6,616 nucleotides of DNA, taken from assembly GCA_017411885.1 (NCBI GenBank), contig JAFQPF010000022.1, positions 1 through 6,616 of the forward strand, given 5' to 3'. Both the position numbers and the translations under genes were made by a program. Under the pieces are notes generated by a model. The model did no database searches. It saw nothing but the letters and a program-made list of their open reading frames with translations, and was not told the DNA's origin. Source of the DNA: Clostridia bacterium (GTDB taxonomy: Bacteria > Bacillota_A > Clostridia > Oscillospirales > CAG-272). Positions 1 to 6,148 of this stretch are shown here, one piece after another. Numbering within the stretch: position 1 is the stretch's first letter; every line of letters begins with the position of its first letter.

Positions 1-206
1 ATAAGTTCGCGCTTGACGTGCTTGCGTCTCTTGATGACAGTATTACCTGTGATCCGCTTGAAGCACTTGATAAGCTTTCAGAGATCACATCTACCGCTAT
101 TCCGGCACCTCTTTCGGGACTTGATAAGCGTGAGGTAAGATTCAAGAAGACGATAGACAAGGAAGATATGCTTGATGAGATTTCGGGAGAGCTTGGCATA
201 AAATAA
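1..206 (+). CDS. thrC: Probable threonine synthase, C-terminal fragment (5' end outside window)
   Basis: An open frame enters from the left edge (first whole codon at 3) and stops with TAA at 204-206, giving the last 67 residues of a longer protein. The fragment begins KFALDVLASLDD and continues with LEALDKLSEIT, IPAPLSGLDKREVRFK and TIDKEDMLDEI. This layout fits my memory of the end of long-form, PLP-dependent threonine synthases of Clostridia: a KF..DV..AL helix, an acidic stretch, a L..LSE.(S/T)...P.PL segment, then a basic segment and a T(I/V)...EM..(E/A)(I/V) ending. That enzyme makes threonine from O-phosphohomoserine in the cytoplasm. The catalytic lysine and PLP site lie outside the window, so the call rests on the tail alone. 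A GTG at 18 is not a credible start because the frame stays open to the edge. The next gene begins 38 bases later with no terminator between, suggesting co-transcription. Confidence 0.55.
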   Translation, partial: KFALDVLASLDDSITCDPLEALDKLSEITSTAIPAPLSGLDKREVRFKKTIDKEDMLDEISGELGIK

Positions 207-244
207 TCAAAAAAGACGTCAAAAACTACTTTAAGTGAGGAGCT

Positions 245-976
245 ATGGCTTTATTCGTACTTTCAGATACCCATCTTTCGCTGTCCGATAATAAGCCTAT
301 GGACGTGTTCGGCAAGCGATGGCAGAATTATACCGAGCGCCTTAAGAAGAATTGGAATTCGGTCGTGGATAAAGAGGATACCGTAGTTATAGCAGGGGAT
401 ATATCCTGGGCTATGTCATACACGGGCGCCGCGGAGGATTTTAAGTTTATCCACGCACTTAACGGCAAAAAGCTCATAGGCAAGGGAAACCACGATTATT
501 GGTGGACCTCTATGAAAAAGCTGAACGGTCTTCTTGATGAGCTTGAAATAGATTCTATAAAATTTCTGTATAACAACGCTTATTATGATAACGGCTTTGT
601 TATCACCGGCTCGCGCGGTTGGTATATTGATGAAAACAATAAAAACGCCCCCGACAGTGCCGATTTTGATAAGATCGTGGCACGTGAGGTCATAAGACTT
701 GAAATGAGCCTCAAGGAGGGCGCGCGTATAAAGGAAGAACACCCTGATGCCGAAATGCTTGCATTTTTGCATTTTCCGCCGGTAATGGGAAGCTTTGTGT
801 GCAGACCGATAGTGGACCTGTTATCAAAGTATGGCGTAAAAAGATGCTATTTCGGGCATATACACTCCTCATACGAGCTTCCGCCGCACTTTGAATTTGA
901 TGGAATAGAGTTTTATATTACCTCGGCAGATTACTTAAACTTTACTCCGCTGATGATAAGGCAGACAAATGGGTAA
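245..976 (+). CDS. Calcineurin-like metallophosphoesterase
   Basis: This 243-residue cytoplasmic protein carries the full set of metallophosphoesterase motifs. They are SDTHL (Asp8, His10), AGDISW (Asp52), GKGNHDYWW (Asn82, His83, Asp84), LHFPP (His176) and FGHIH (His205, His207). These residues normally hold a two-metal centre that hydrolyses phosphomonoesters or phosphodiesters. The size and the GNHDYWW and GHIHS signatures match the small predicted phosphohydrolase group I know as COG1768, whose natural substrate I cannot name. There is no signal peptide or membrane segment. The ATG at 245 is preceded by GAGGAG at 237-242, a good ribosome-binding site with slightly short spacing, and the protein starts directly with the first motif strand, as expected for the family. 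It follows the probable thrC end by 38 bases and is likely in the same operon. Nothing nearby points to a substrate. No clear terminator follows before the tig promoter. Confidence 0.9.
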   Translation: MALFVLSDTHLSLSDNKPMDVFGKRWQNYTERLKKNWNSVVDKEDTVVIAGDISWAMSYTGAAEDFKFIHALNGKKLIGKGNHDYWWTSMKKLNGLLDELEIDSIKFLYNNAYYDNGFVITGSRGWYIDENNKNAPDSADFDKIVAREVIRLEMSLKEGARIKEEHPDAEMLAFLHFPPVMGSFVCRPIVDLLSKYGVKRCYFGHIHSSYELPPHFEFDGIEFYITSADYLNFTPLMIRQTNG

Positions 977-1062
977 ACTATTGTAAAAATGACCGAAAGA
1001 AAAGAAAATTTTGCCATAAATTTATATCAAAGGCAGAAAATCAAGAAAAATCGTCGAAACTA

Positions 1063-1091
1063 TTGACAATAGAAGAAAATTTATGTAAAAT
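1063..1091 (+). promoter_or_regulatory. Sigma-A-type promoter of the tig-clpP(-clpX) operon
   Basis: TTGACA at 1063-1068 is a perfect -35 box. It is separated by exactly 17 bases from TAAAAT at 1086-1091, one mismatch from the consensus -10 box. Transcription would begin near 1098, leaving a leader of about 60 bases before the tig ATG at 1160. A second possible element, TGC followed by TATATT at 1103-1111, looks like an extended -10 and could give a start near 1118, but it has no -35 box. I saw no clear CtsR direct repeat or CIRCE inverted repeat around it, so housekeeping rather than heat-shock-repressor control seems more likely. Confidence 0.8.
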
Positions 1092-1145
1092 TTAATCTGT
1101 AATGCTATATTATGGATTATTGTGTAAAACAAAGTATCCGCAACG

Positions 1146-1151
1146 AAAGGA
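1146..1151 (+). promoter_or_regulatory. Ribosome-binding site that sets the tig start
   Basis: AAAGGA lies 8 bases before the ATG at 1160. The frame also contains an upstream in-frame ATG at 1112, but that codon has no Shine-Dalgarno sequence and would add 16 residues before the conserved trigger factor N-terminus. The start at 1160 is therefore preferred. Confidence 0.8.
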
Positions 1152-1159
1152 ATAACAGC

Positions 1160-2719
1160 ATGAGTTTGAAAAATCTTACAAATCCCGAAAAAAACGTAGT
1201 GGAATTCGAATTTTCCGCGGATAAGGAAACGTTTGAAAAGGCAGTTGCAAAGGTATATAAGAGCAAGGTCGGATCAATCAACGTTCCCGGCTTCCGTAAG
1301 GGCAAGGCTCCCCGTTCTATCATCGAAAAGATGTACGGCAAGGGCGTTTTCTATGAGGACGCGGTAAACGAGATTCTTCCCGATGCGTACGAAGCTGCTA
1401 TAAAGGATTGCGAGCTCGTATTCGTGTCTATGCCCGAATTTGATATCGTATCTATCGACGATAACGGTGTTGTATTCAAGGCAAGAGTATACACAAAGCC
1501 CGAGGTTGAAATCAAGGACTATAAGGGCATTGAGGTAACAAAGGCACCTGTTGAGGTTACAGAAGAGGATATCAAGACAGAGCTTGAACAGAAGAGAGTA
1601 CAGGCTTCGCGTCTTATAGATATTACAGACCGCGCAGTTGAAAACGGCGATAAAGTAGATATTGATTACGAAGGTTCGGTAGACGGCGTACCCTTTGATG
1701 GCGGTAAGGCAGAGCATCAGTCTCTCGTTATCGGCTCGGGCAGCTTTATCCCCGGCTTTGAAGAGCAGATCATCGGTAAGAATATCGGCGATGAATTCGA
1801 TATCAACGTAACCTTCCCCACAGAATACCACGCTTCTGAGCTTGCAGGCAAGGCGGCTGTATTCAAGATCAAGCTCCACGGCATCAAGTTCAACGAAATG
1901 CCTGAAATTGACGATGAATTTGCAAAGGACAACGGCTTTGATACGCTTGATGAATATAAGGACGATATCAAGGCAAGAATCACTGATAGAAAGAATAAGG
2001 AAGCAGACGCAGGCGTTGAGGAGCAGATCATCAATGCTCTTATCGAAAAGCTTGAAGCAGATATTCCCGAGGCTATGTTCAAGGCAGAAGCTGAGAATAT
2101 GCTCAGAGATTACGATAACCGTCTCAGAATGCAGGGACTTGACATCGGTACTTATATGAAGTATACCGGTATGACTCTCGATCAGATGAGAGATCAGTTC
2201 AAGCCTCAGGCAGAGCGTCAGGTAAAGACACGTCTTGCACTTGAAAAGATCGCAGAGCTTGAAAAGCTTGAAGCAAGCGCCGAAGAGATCGCCGCAGAAT
2301 ACGAGGATATGTCCAAGATGTATTCTATGGAGGTTGAAAAGATCAAGGAAGTTGTAGACGATAAGGGCGTTGCTGCTGACCTTAAGGTAAAGAAGGCGGT
2401 TGAGCTTGTTAAGGTTGCGGCTAAGGTGGTTGCAGAGAAGAAGACGGCTACAAAGAAGACAACGACCAAGAAGACAGCTGCTAAGGCTGAAGAAGCTACA
2501 GAAAAGAAGCCTGCAGCTAAGAAGACTACAGCTAAGGCAGAAACAGCAGAAAAGAAGCCCGCAGCTAAGAAGACAGCTGCTAAGGCAGAAACAACAGAAA
2601 AGAAGCCTGCAGCTAAGAAGACAACAGCTAAGGCAGAAACAGCAGAAAAGAAGCCTGCTGCAAAGAAGACAACTACAACAAAAAAGGCGGCTAAGAAGGA
2701 TGAGGGCGAAAACGCCTGA
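1160..2719 (+). CDS. tig: Trigger factor with a long histone-H1-like repetitive C-terminal tail
   Basis: Trigger factor docks beside the ribosomal exit tunnel and shields emerging chains. Starting at 1160, the protein has 519 residues against the usual 425-460 or so. Residues 1-120 form the ribosome-binding domain with the signature GFRKGKAP at 44-51, which contacts protein L23. An FKBP-type prolyl isomerase domain follows at about 150-242, with VDIDYEGSVDG, IPGFEEQIIG and FPTEYHA. The helical chaperone arms reach about residue 426, including a conserved MPEIDDEFAK segment. From residue 427 to the end (2438-2716) the sequence changes to 93 residues of almost only Lys, Ala, Thr, Glu and Pro. 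That stretch has 30 Lys against 12 acidic residues, no aromatics, and a 16-residue period around EKKPAAKK. The frame and codon style are continuous with the core, so this is not an assembly artefact of two genes. The gene leads an operon with clpP 36 bases downstream. The chaperone call is certain; the role of the tail is unknown. Confidence 0.97.
   Translation: MSLKNLTNPEKNVVEFEFSADKETFEKAVAKVYKSKVGSINVPGFRKGKAPRSIIEKMYGKGVFYEDAVNEILPDAYEAAIKDCELVFVSMPEFDIVSIDDNGVVFKARVYTKPEVEIKDYKGIEVTKAPVEVTEEDIKTELEQKRVQASRLIDITDRAVENGDKVDIDYEGSVDGVPFDGGKAEHQSLVIGSGSFIPGFEEQIIGKNIGDEFDINVTFPTEYHASELAGKAAVFKIKLHGIKFNEMPEIDDEFAKDNGFDTLDEYKDDIKARITDRKNKEADAGVEEQIINALIEKLEADIPEAMFKAEAENMLRDYDNRLRMQGLDIGTYMKYTGMTLDQMRDQFKPQAERQVKTRLALEKIAELEKLEASAEEIAAEYEDMSKMYSMEVEKIKEVVDDKGVAADLKVKKAVELVKVAAKVVAEKKTATKKTTTKKTAAKAEEATEKKPAAKKTTAKAETAEKKPAAKKTAAKAETTEKKPAAKKTTAKAETAEKKPAAKKTTTTKKAAKKDEGENA
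2501..2674 (+). repeat. 48-base in-frame tandem repeat within the tig tail
   Basis: Copies begin at 2501, 2549, 2597 and 2645, each opening with GAAAAGAAGCC and coding for EKKPAAKK. Spacing is exactly 48 bases. Copies 1 and 3 differ at a single base over 48, and copy 2 differs at a few positions. Copy 4 matches for about its first 30 bases and then passes into a Thr/Lys/Ala-rich end. A looser related unit of about 17 residues precedes copy 1. The near-identity at synonymous sites suggests recent duplication or homogenisation of the unit. Confidence 0.9.
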
Positions 2720-2724
2720 GTACC

Positions 2725-2750
2725 TACCGCCAAGCAATTGAAAGGTGGTA
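2725..2750 (+). promoter_or_regulatory. Possible hairpin covering the clpP ribosome-binding site
   Basis: TACCGCC at 2725-2731 can pair with GGTGGTA at 2744-2750 (seven pairs, one of them G-U) around a 12-base loop. The right arm contains the core of the clpP Shine-Dalgarno sequence AAAGGTGG (2741-2748), which lies 7 bases before the ATG at 2756. A ribosome ending tig translation at 2717-2719 would open the left arm, so the structure could couple clpP translation to tig. Pairing was judged by eye only, and a 7-pair stem with a 12-base loop is only moderately stable. Confidence 0.4.
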
Positions 2751-2755
2751 AAATA

Positions 2756-3349
2756 ATGTCACTCGTACCAATGGTTATTGAACAAACTGCTCACGGAGAG
2801 CGTTCGTTTGACATTTTCTCACGACTTCTTAACGACAGAATAATATTTTTGGCAGATGAGGTCAATCACGTGACCGCGTCGCTTGTGGTGGCTCAGATGC
2901 TTTATCTTGAGTCACAGGATCCGGATAAGGATATTTACCTTTATATAGACAGCCCCGGCGGCTCGGTATCGGACGGTCTTGCGATCTATGATACTATGAA
3001 CTATATAAAGTGTGACGTTTCCACTATCTGTATCGGTATGGCGGCAAGTATGGGCGCGTTTCTTCTGTCAAGCGGAGCAAAGGGAAAGAGAATTGCTCTG
3101 CCCAACAGCGAAATAATGATCCACCAGCCTTTGGGCGGTGCGCAGGGTCAGGCGTCTGATATGCTTATCGCGGCAGACCACATCAAGCGTACACGCGACA
3201 GACTTAACAGCATCCTTGCTGAAAATACCGGTAAGCCGATAGACGTTATTGCTAAGGACACAGACCGCGATAACTGGCTTACGGCACAGGCGGCACTTGA
3301 ATATGGAATCGTAGACAAGGTTGCTGTCAACAGGGAATCGCTTAAGTAA
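2756..3349 (+). CDS. clpP: ATP-dependent Clp protease proteolytic subunit ClpP
   Basis: ClpP is a serine peptidase that forms two stacked seven-membered rings and cuts proteins threaded in by ClpX or ClpC. The 197-residue length is normal. The catalytic triad is visible as Ser98 in GMAASMGAF, His123 in MIHQPLGG and Asp172 in DTDRDNW, matching the classic spacing. The oxyanion-loop segment [14 protein letters not shown] is at 66-79. The N-terminus [10 protein letters not shown]...[12 protein letters not shown] is typical, with little or no propeptide. I chose the ATG at 2756 because AAAGGTGG at 2741-2748 sits 7 bases before it. A TTG six codons upstream lies before that ribosome-binding site and is unlikely. 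The gene is 36 bases after tig, within the same transcript, and is followed by a strong hairpin and T-run. Confidence 0.98.
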   Translation: MSLVPMVIEQTAHGERSFDIFSRLLNDRIIFLADEVNHVTASLVVAQMLYLESQDPDKDIYLYIDSPGGSVSDGLAIYDTMNYIKCDVSTICIGMAASMGAFLLSSGAKGKRIALPNSEIMIHQPLGGAQGQASDMLIAADHIKRTRDRLNSILAENTGKPIDVIAKDTDRDNWLTAQAALEYGIVDKVAVNRESLK

Positions 3350-3373
3350 ACCGCAGAAAAACAAAAATACAAG

Positions 3374-3405
3374 CTTAGCGTTGCCCCCGGCAACGCTGAG
3401 TTTTT
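3374..3405 (+). terminator. Intrinsic terminator between clpP and clpX
   Basis: CTTAGCGTTGCC (3374-3385) pairs with GGCAACGCTGAG (3389-3400) over 12 base pairs with one G-U, around a three-base CCC loop. Five T residues follow at once (3401-3405). This has the full form of a Rho-independent terminator. It ends only 13 bases before the clpX ATG at 3419, so it could lower clpX expression relative to tig-clpP, or act as a regulated or mRNA-processing element. Confidence 0.8.
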
Positions 3406-3418
3406 AATAGGTAAAATA

Positions 3419-4672
3419 ATGGCAAATAATAAAAATGATCAGAAGACAATGAAATGCTCTTTTTGCGGAAGAAGCGAAAACGAGGTTTCGTTTATAATTC
3501 CCTCGCCATACGGTGCTTGCATCTGCGACAGATGCGTTGATACCTGCTACAGTATCATAGGCGAAGAGGAAAAGCAGAGCAACAAGGGCTCACAGTTTTC
3601 CTTTGACGAGCTTCCCAAGCCCCGTGAGATAAAGAGCTCACTTGACGAATACGTTATAGGACAGGACGCGGCAAAGCGCGCCCTTTCGGTAGCTGTGTAT
3701 AATCACTATAAGAGAATACTGCAGTCGGAAAAGCGGCACGGCAAGAATGACGACGACGGTGTTGAGCTTCAGAAGAGCAACGTCCTTTTGCTCGGACCTA
3801 CCGGCGTAGGTAAGACCTTCCTTGCACAAACGCTTGCAAAAACACTAAAGGTGCCCTTTGCTATCGCCGACGCCACTACACTCACAGAGGCGGGCTACGT
3901 AGGCGAGGACGTTGAAAATATCCTGTTAAGACTGATACAGGCGGCGGATTTTGATATAAAGCGCGCAGAAATGGGCATCATTTATATCGACGAAATCGAT
4001 AAGATTTCAAGAAGAAGCGAAAACCGCTCGATCACGCGTGACGTGTCGGGTGAGGGCGTACAGCAGGCGCTTCTTAAGATACTTGAGGGTACGGTTTCAA
4101 ATGTGCCTCCGCAGGGCGGAAGAAAGCATCCGAATCAGGAGTTTATCCAGATAGATACGTCGAATATACTCTTTATATGCGGCGGAGCCTTCGATAAGAT
4201 CGATGAGATAATTGAACGCAGACGCGGTTCAAGCACGGCAGGCTTTTTCGGCGAGATAAAGAAAAAGGAAGAAAAGCTTACAGAGGGAATATATAAGGAC
4301 GTAATACCGCACGATATCGTGAAGTACGGTCTTATTCCCGAGCTTGTCGGCAGACTTCCGGTTATAGTATCGCTTGACAATCTTGATGAACAGTCGCTTG
4401 TGAGAGTGCTTACCGAGCCTAAAAACTCTATAATTAAGCAATATACAAAGCTGTTTGGTATGGATAACGTTGAGCTTGAGTTTGAATCTGCAGCTCTTGA
4501 GCATATAGCCCACTTGGCAATAGACCGTAATACGGGCGCGCGCGGACTTCGTTCAATAATGGAGGAATTCCTCGGAAGCATTATGTACGACGTGCCGTCG
4601 CTTGAAAACGTAAAGAAGGTAATCATAACCGAAGCTTACGTCAAGGGTGAAGCTGAGGTTAAATACGAATAA
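3419..4672 (+). CDS. clpX: ATP-dependent Clp protease ATP-binding subunit ClpX
   Basis: ClpX is the hexameric AAA+ unfoldase that recognises tagged proteins and feeds them to ClpP. The 417-residue length is standard. The N-terminal zinc domain has CSFC (Cys13, Cys16) and CDRC (Cys36, Cys39). The AAA+ module shows Walker A GPTGVGKT at 126-133, pore loop GYVGED at 159-164, Walker B IIYIDEID at 187-194 and the RKH pore loop at 235-237. It also has the LVGRLP arginine-finger box (Arg312) and sensor-2 GARGLRS at 373-379. The ClpP-docking loop near 271-278 reads SSTAGFFG, so the tripeptide is AGF rather than the usual IGF. The ATG at 3419 has only a weak AGG (3409-3411) 7 bases upstream, but it begins at the expected place before the zinc finger. 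The gene lies 69 bases after clpP, across a strong hairpin terminator, and a second terminator follows it. No lon gene follows, unlike in many Clostridia. Confidence 0.98.
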   Translation: MANNKNDQKTMKCSFCGRSENEVSFIIPSPYGACICDRCVDTCYSIIGEEEKQSNKGSQFSFDELPKPREIKSSLDEYVIGQDAAKRALSVAVYNHYKRILQSEKRHGKNDDDGVELQKSNVLLLGPTGVGKTFLAQTLAKTLKVPFAIADATTLTEAGYVGEDVENILLRLIQAADFDIKRAEMGIIYIDEIDKISRRSENRSITRDVSGEGVQQALLKILEGTVSNVPPQGGRKHPNQEFIQIDTSNILFICGGAFDKIDEIIERRRGSSTAGFFGEIKKKEEKLTEGIYKDVIPHDIVKYGLIPELVGRLPVIVSLDNLDEQSLVRVLTEPKNSIIKQYTKLFGMDNVELEFESAALEHIAHLAIDRNTGARGLRSIMEEFLGSIMYDVPSLENVKKVIITEAYVKGEAEVKYE

Positions 4673-4684
4673 CGGCAAATGATT

Positions 4685-4717
4685 AAAGGATCTGTTTTTA
4701 CAGGTCCTTTTTTATTT
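4685..4717 (+). terminator. Intrinsic terminator after clpX
   Basis: AAAGGATCTGT (4685-4695) pairs with ACAGGTCCTTT (4700-4710) over 11 base pairs with one G-T wobble, around a TTTT loop. TTTATTT follows at 4711-4717. It starts 12 bases after the clpX stop and marks the end of the tig-clpP-clpX block. Confidence 0.9.
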
Positions 4718-4745
4718 GTCAAACAGTGAAATTGCGGATTTTGCG

Positions 4746-4751
4746 TATAAT
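4746..4751 (+). promoter_or_regulatory. Candidate -10 box of the ABC sugar importer operon
   Basis: A perfect TATAAT lies at 4746-4751, after the clpX terminator and 56 bases before the binding-protein ATG. No good -35 box occurs at 16-18 bases spacing. TTGTCA at 4716-4721 is 24 bases away, which is too far. A promoter of this form may need an activator, which would suit a carbohydrate uptake operon, but I found no clear operator repeat. Confidence 0.45.
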
Positions 4752-4792
4752 TTTTCTGACATGAGCCAAACTAAACGTACATTAAAATGCCG

Positions 4793-4798
4793 AAAGGA
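4793..4798 (+). promoter_or_regulatory. Ribosome-binding site that sets the binding-protein start
   Basis: AAAGGA lies 9 bases before the ATG at 4808. The in-frame ATG at 4787 comes before this site, has no ribosome-binding site of its own, and would place seven residues ahead of the lipoprotein signal peptide. The start at 4808 is preferred. Confidence 0.75.
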
Positions 4799-4807
4799 AA
4801 CAGTATT

Positions 4808-6136
4808 ATGAAAATTAAGTTTACAGCGCTGTGCATAATTATATTAACGCTTGTAATGCTTCTTTGCTCGTGTATGGGAAGAGGAGATGAAAAAAGCGTC
4901 TACTACCTCAATTTCAAGCCTGAGGTCGCGGAGGTGTACGAGCGTATAGCAGACGATTATTTTAATGAAACGGGAATAAAGCTCAACGTTGTCACCGCCG
5001 CGTCAAACACCTATGAGCAGACCTTGAAATCCGAGATCGCAAAGGCTGACGCGCCGGCGATATTCCAGATAAACGGACCCCGCGGATATGCCTCGTGGAA
5101 GGATTATTGCGCGGATCTTTCAAACTCAAAGATATACGGACTGTTAAGCGATAAAAGCCTTGCAATAAGCGATGACACGGGTGTGTACGGCATACCTTAC
5201 GTCGTTGAGGGGTATGGAATTATTTATAACGACAGCATAATGCAAAAATATTTTGACAGCCCCGATAAGCAGGTGGACGTTGATGATGTTGAGGATATAA
5301 ATTCATTTGCGATACTTTCTTCTGTGGTTACAGATATGACAAGACTTAAGGATACGCTTGGAATCGATGGAGTGTTTGCCTCCACCTCTCTTAAGCCCGG
5401 TGAGGACTGGAGATGGACAACTCACCTTGCCAATATCCCGATCTACTATGAATTCAAAAACAACGATATAGACCTTACCGGTGATGAAACGCGTGAGATC
5501 GAGTTTATGTATGCAGATCAGTTCAGAAATATTTTTGATCTTTATATTAATAATTCAGTAAGCGATCCGAAGTTACTCGGAAGCAAGCAGGTAGCCGATT
5601 CAATGGCGGAATTTGCGCTCGGAAGATGCGCTATGGTCCAGAACGGAAACTGGGCGTGGAGTCAGATATCGGGTGTTTCGGGCAATACCGTTGATGAAAA
5701 CGATATTAAATTTATGCCTATCTATATGGGCATCGAGGGCGAAGAAAAGCAAGGACTCTGTATCGGTACCGAAAACTATTTTGCTATTAACAAGAATCTT
5801 ACAACAGAACAAAGAGAGCTTGCTGAAAACTTCCTCTTTTGGCTTTTCACAAGCGAAAAGGGCAAGAGATACGTTACAGAAGAGCTTGATTTTATCACGC
5901 CCTTTACCTCGTTTGATACAGATGAGGTCCCGAACGATCCTCTTGCGCGCGAGGTCGTAGACTTTATGAACCGCGAGGACAAATATAACGTGGATTGGAA
6001 CTTCACGCTTTTCCCCAGCCAGACCTTTAAGGATAAATTCGGCGCAGGCTTATTATCCTATGCGCAGGGAACAAAGCCGTGGAACGAGGTAAGGGATAAC
6101 GCTGTAAGCGACTGGAAAAAGGAAAGCGAGCGATAA
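4808..6136 (+). CDS. ABC transporter extracellular substrate-binding lipoprotein, probably for sugars
   Basis: This 442-residue protein starts with a lipoprotein signal peptide: MKIK, a hydrophobic stretch at about 5-19, and a lipobox LCSC ending at Cys22. It would be cut there and anchored by lipid on the outside of the membrane. The mature part follows the pattern of family 1 carbohydrate-binding proteins (UgpB/MalE-like). It has a first beta strand VYYLNF, a helix EVYERIADDYFNETGIKLNV, then APAIFQING, YGIPYVVEGYGIIYND, the conserved MVQNGNWAW segment at 276-284, and a C-terminal helix bundle. Aromatic residues such as Trp201, Trp203, Trp282 and Trp284 could stack on sugar rings, but the exact ligand cannot be read from sequence. 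The permease starts 12 bases downstream, so the two form an operon. No ATPase gene is visible; in many Firmicutes a shared MsmX-like ATPase serves such importers. The linker after the lipid-bearing cysteine is short. Confidence 0.92.
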   Translation: MKIKFTALCIIILTLVMLLCSCMGRGDEKSVYYLNFKPEVAEVYERIADDYFNETGIKLNVVTAASNTYEQTLKSEIAKADAPAIFQINGPRGYASWKDYCADLSNSKIYGLLSDKSLAISDDTGVYGIPYVVEGYGIIYNDSIMQKYFDSPDKQVDVDDVEDINSFAILSSVVTDMTRLKDTLGIDGVFASTSLKPGEDWRWTTHLANIPIYYEFKNNDIDLTGDETREIEFMYADQFRNIFDLYINNSVSDPKLLGSKQVADSMAEFALGRCAMVQNGNWAWSQISGVSGNTVDENDIKFMPIYMGIEGEEKQGLCIGTENYFAINKNLTTEQRELAENFLFWLFTSEKGKRYVTEELDFITPFTSFDTDEVPNDPLAREVVDFMNREDKYNVDWNFTLFPSQTFKDKFGAGLLSYAQGTKPWNEVRDNAVSDWKKESER

Positions 6137-6148
6137 AGGGGAACAGAG

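Noticed and set aside
1005..1040. Possible terminator after the metallophosphoesterase (TTTTGCC with GGCAGAAAA)
   Set aside because: The stem has only a few pairs, a long loop and no T-run on the + strand, so it does not qualify.
1112..1159. Upstream in-frame ATG adding 16 residues to trigger factor
   Set aside because: It has no Shine-Dalgarno sequence and lies within about 15 bases of the predicted transcript start. The added residues precede the conserved N-terminus, and the ATG at 1160 has AAAGGA at good spacing.
2218..2733. A 171-codon minus-strand frame, Ala/Val/Phe-rich, looking like a membrane protein
   Set aside because: This is another mirror of the Lys/Ala repeat in tig. The apparent hydrophobic periodicity is the 48-base repeat read in reverse.
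1274..2737. A 487-codon open frame on the minus strand opposite tig, rich in Leu, Cys and Ser
   Set aside because: It is a shadow of the tig codons. Repeated AAG and GCT codons read backwards give Leu/Ser/Cys runs, there is no ribosome-binding site, and the plus-strand protein is unmistakable.
3321..3348. Possible clpX promoter inside the clpP end (TTGCTG with a TAAGTA-like box)
   Set aside because: Both boxes match the consensus poorly and the downstream terminator would stop its transcript before clpX.
4880..4888. RGD tripeptide (residues 25-27) just after the lipid-bearing cysteine of the binding protein
   Set aside because: RGD can bind integrins, but three residues occur easily by chance, and the site is pressed against the membrane under the cell wall. 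There is no other adhesin feature.
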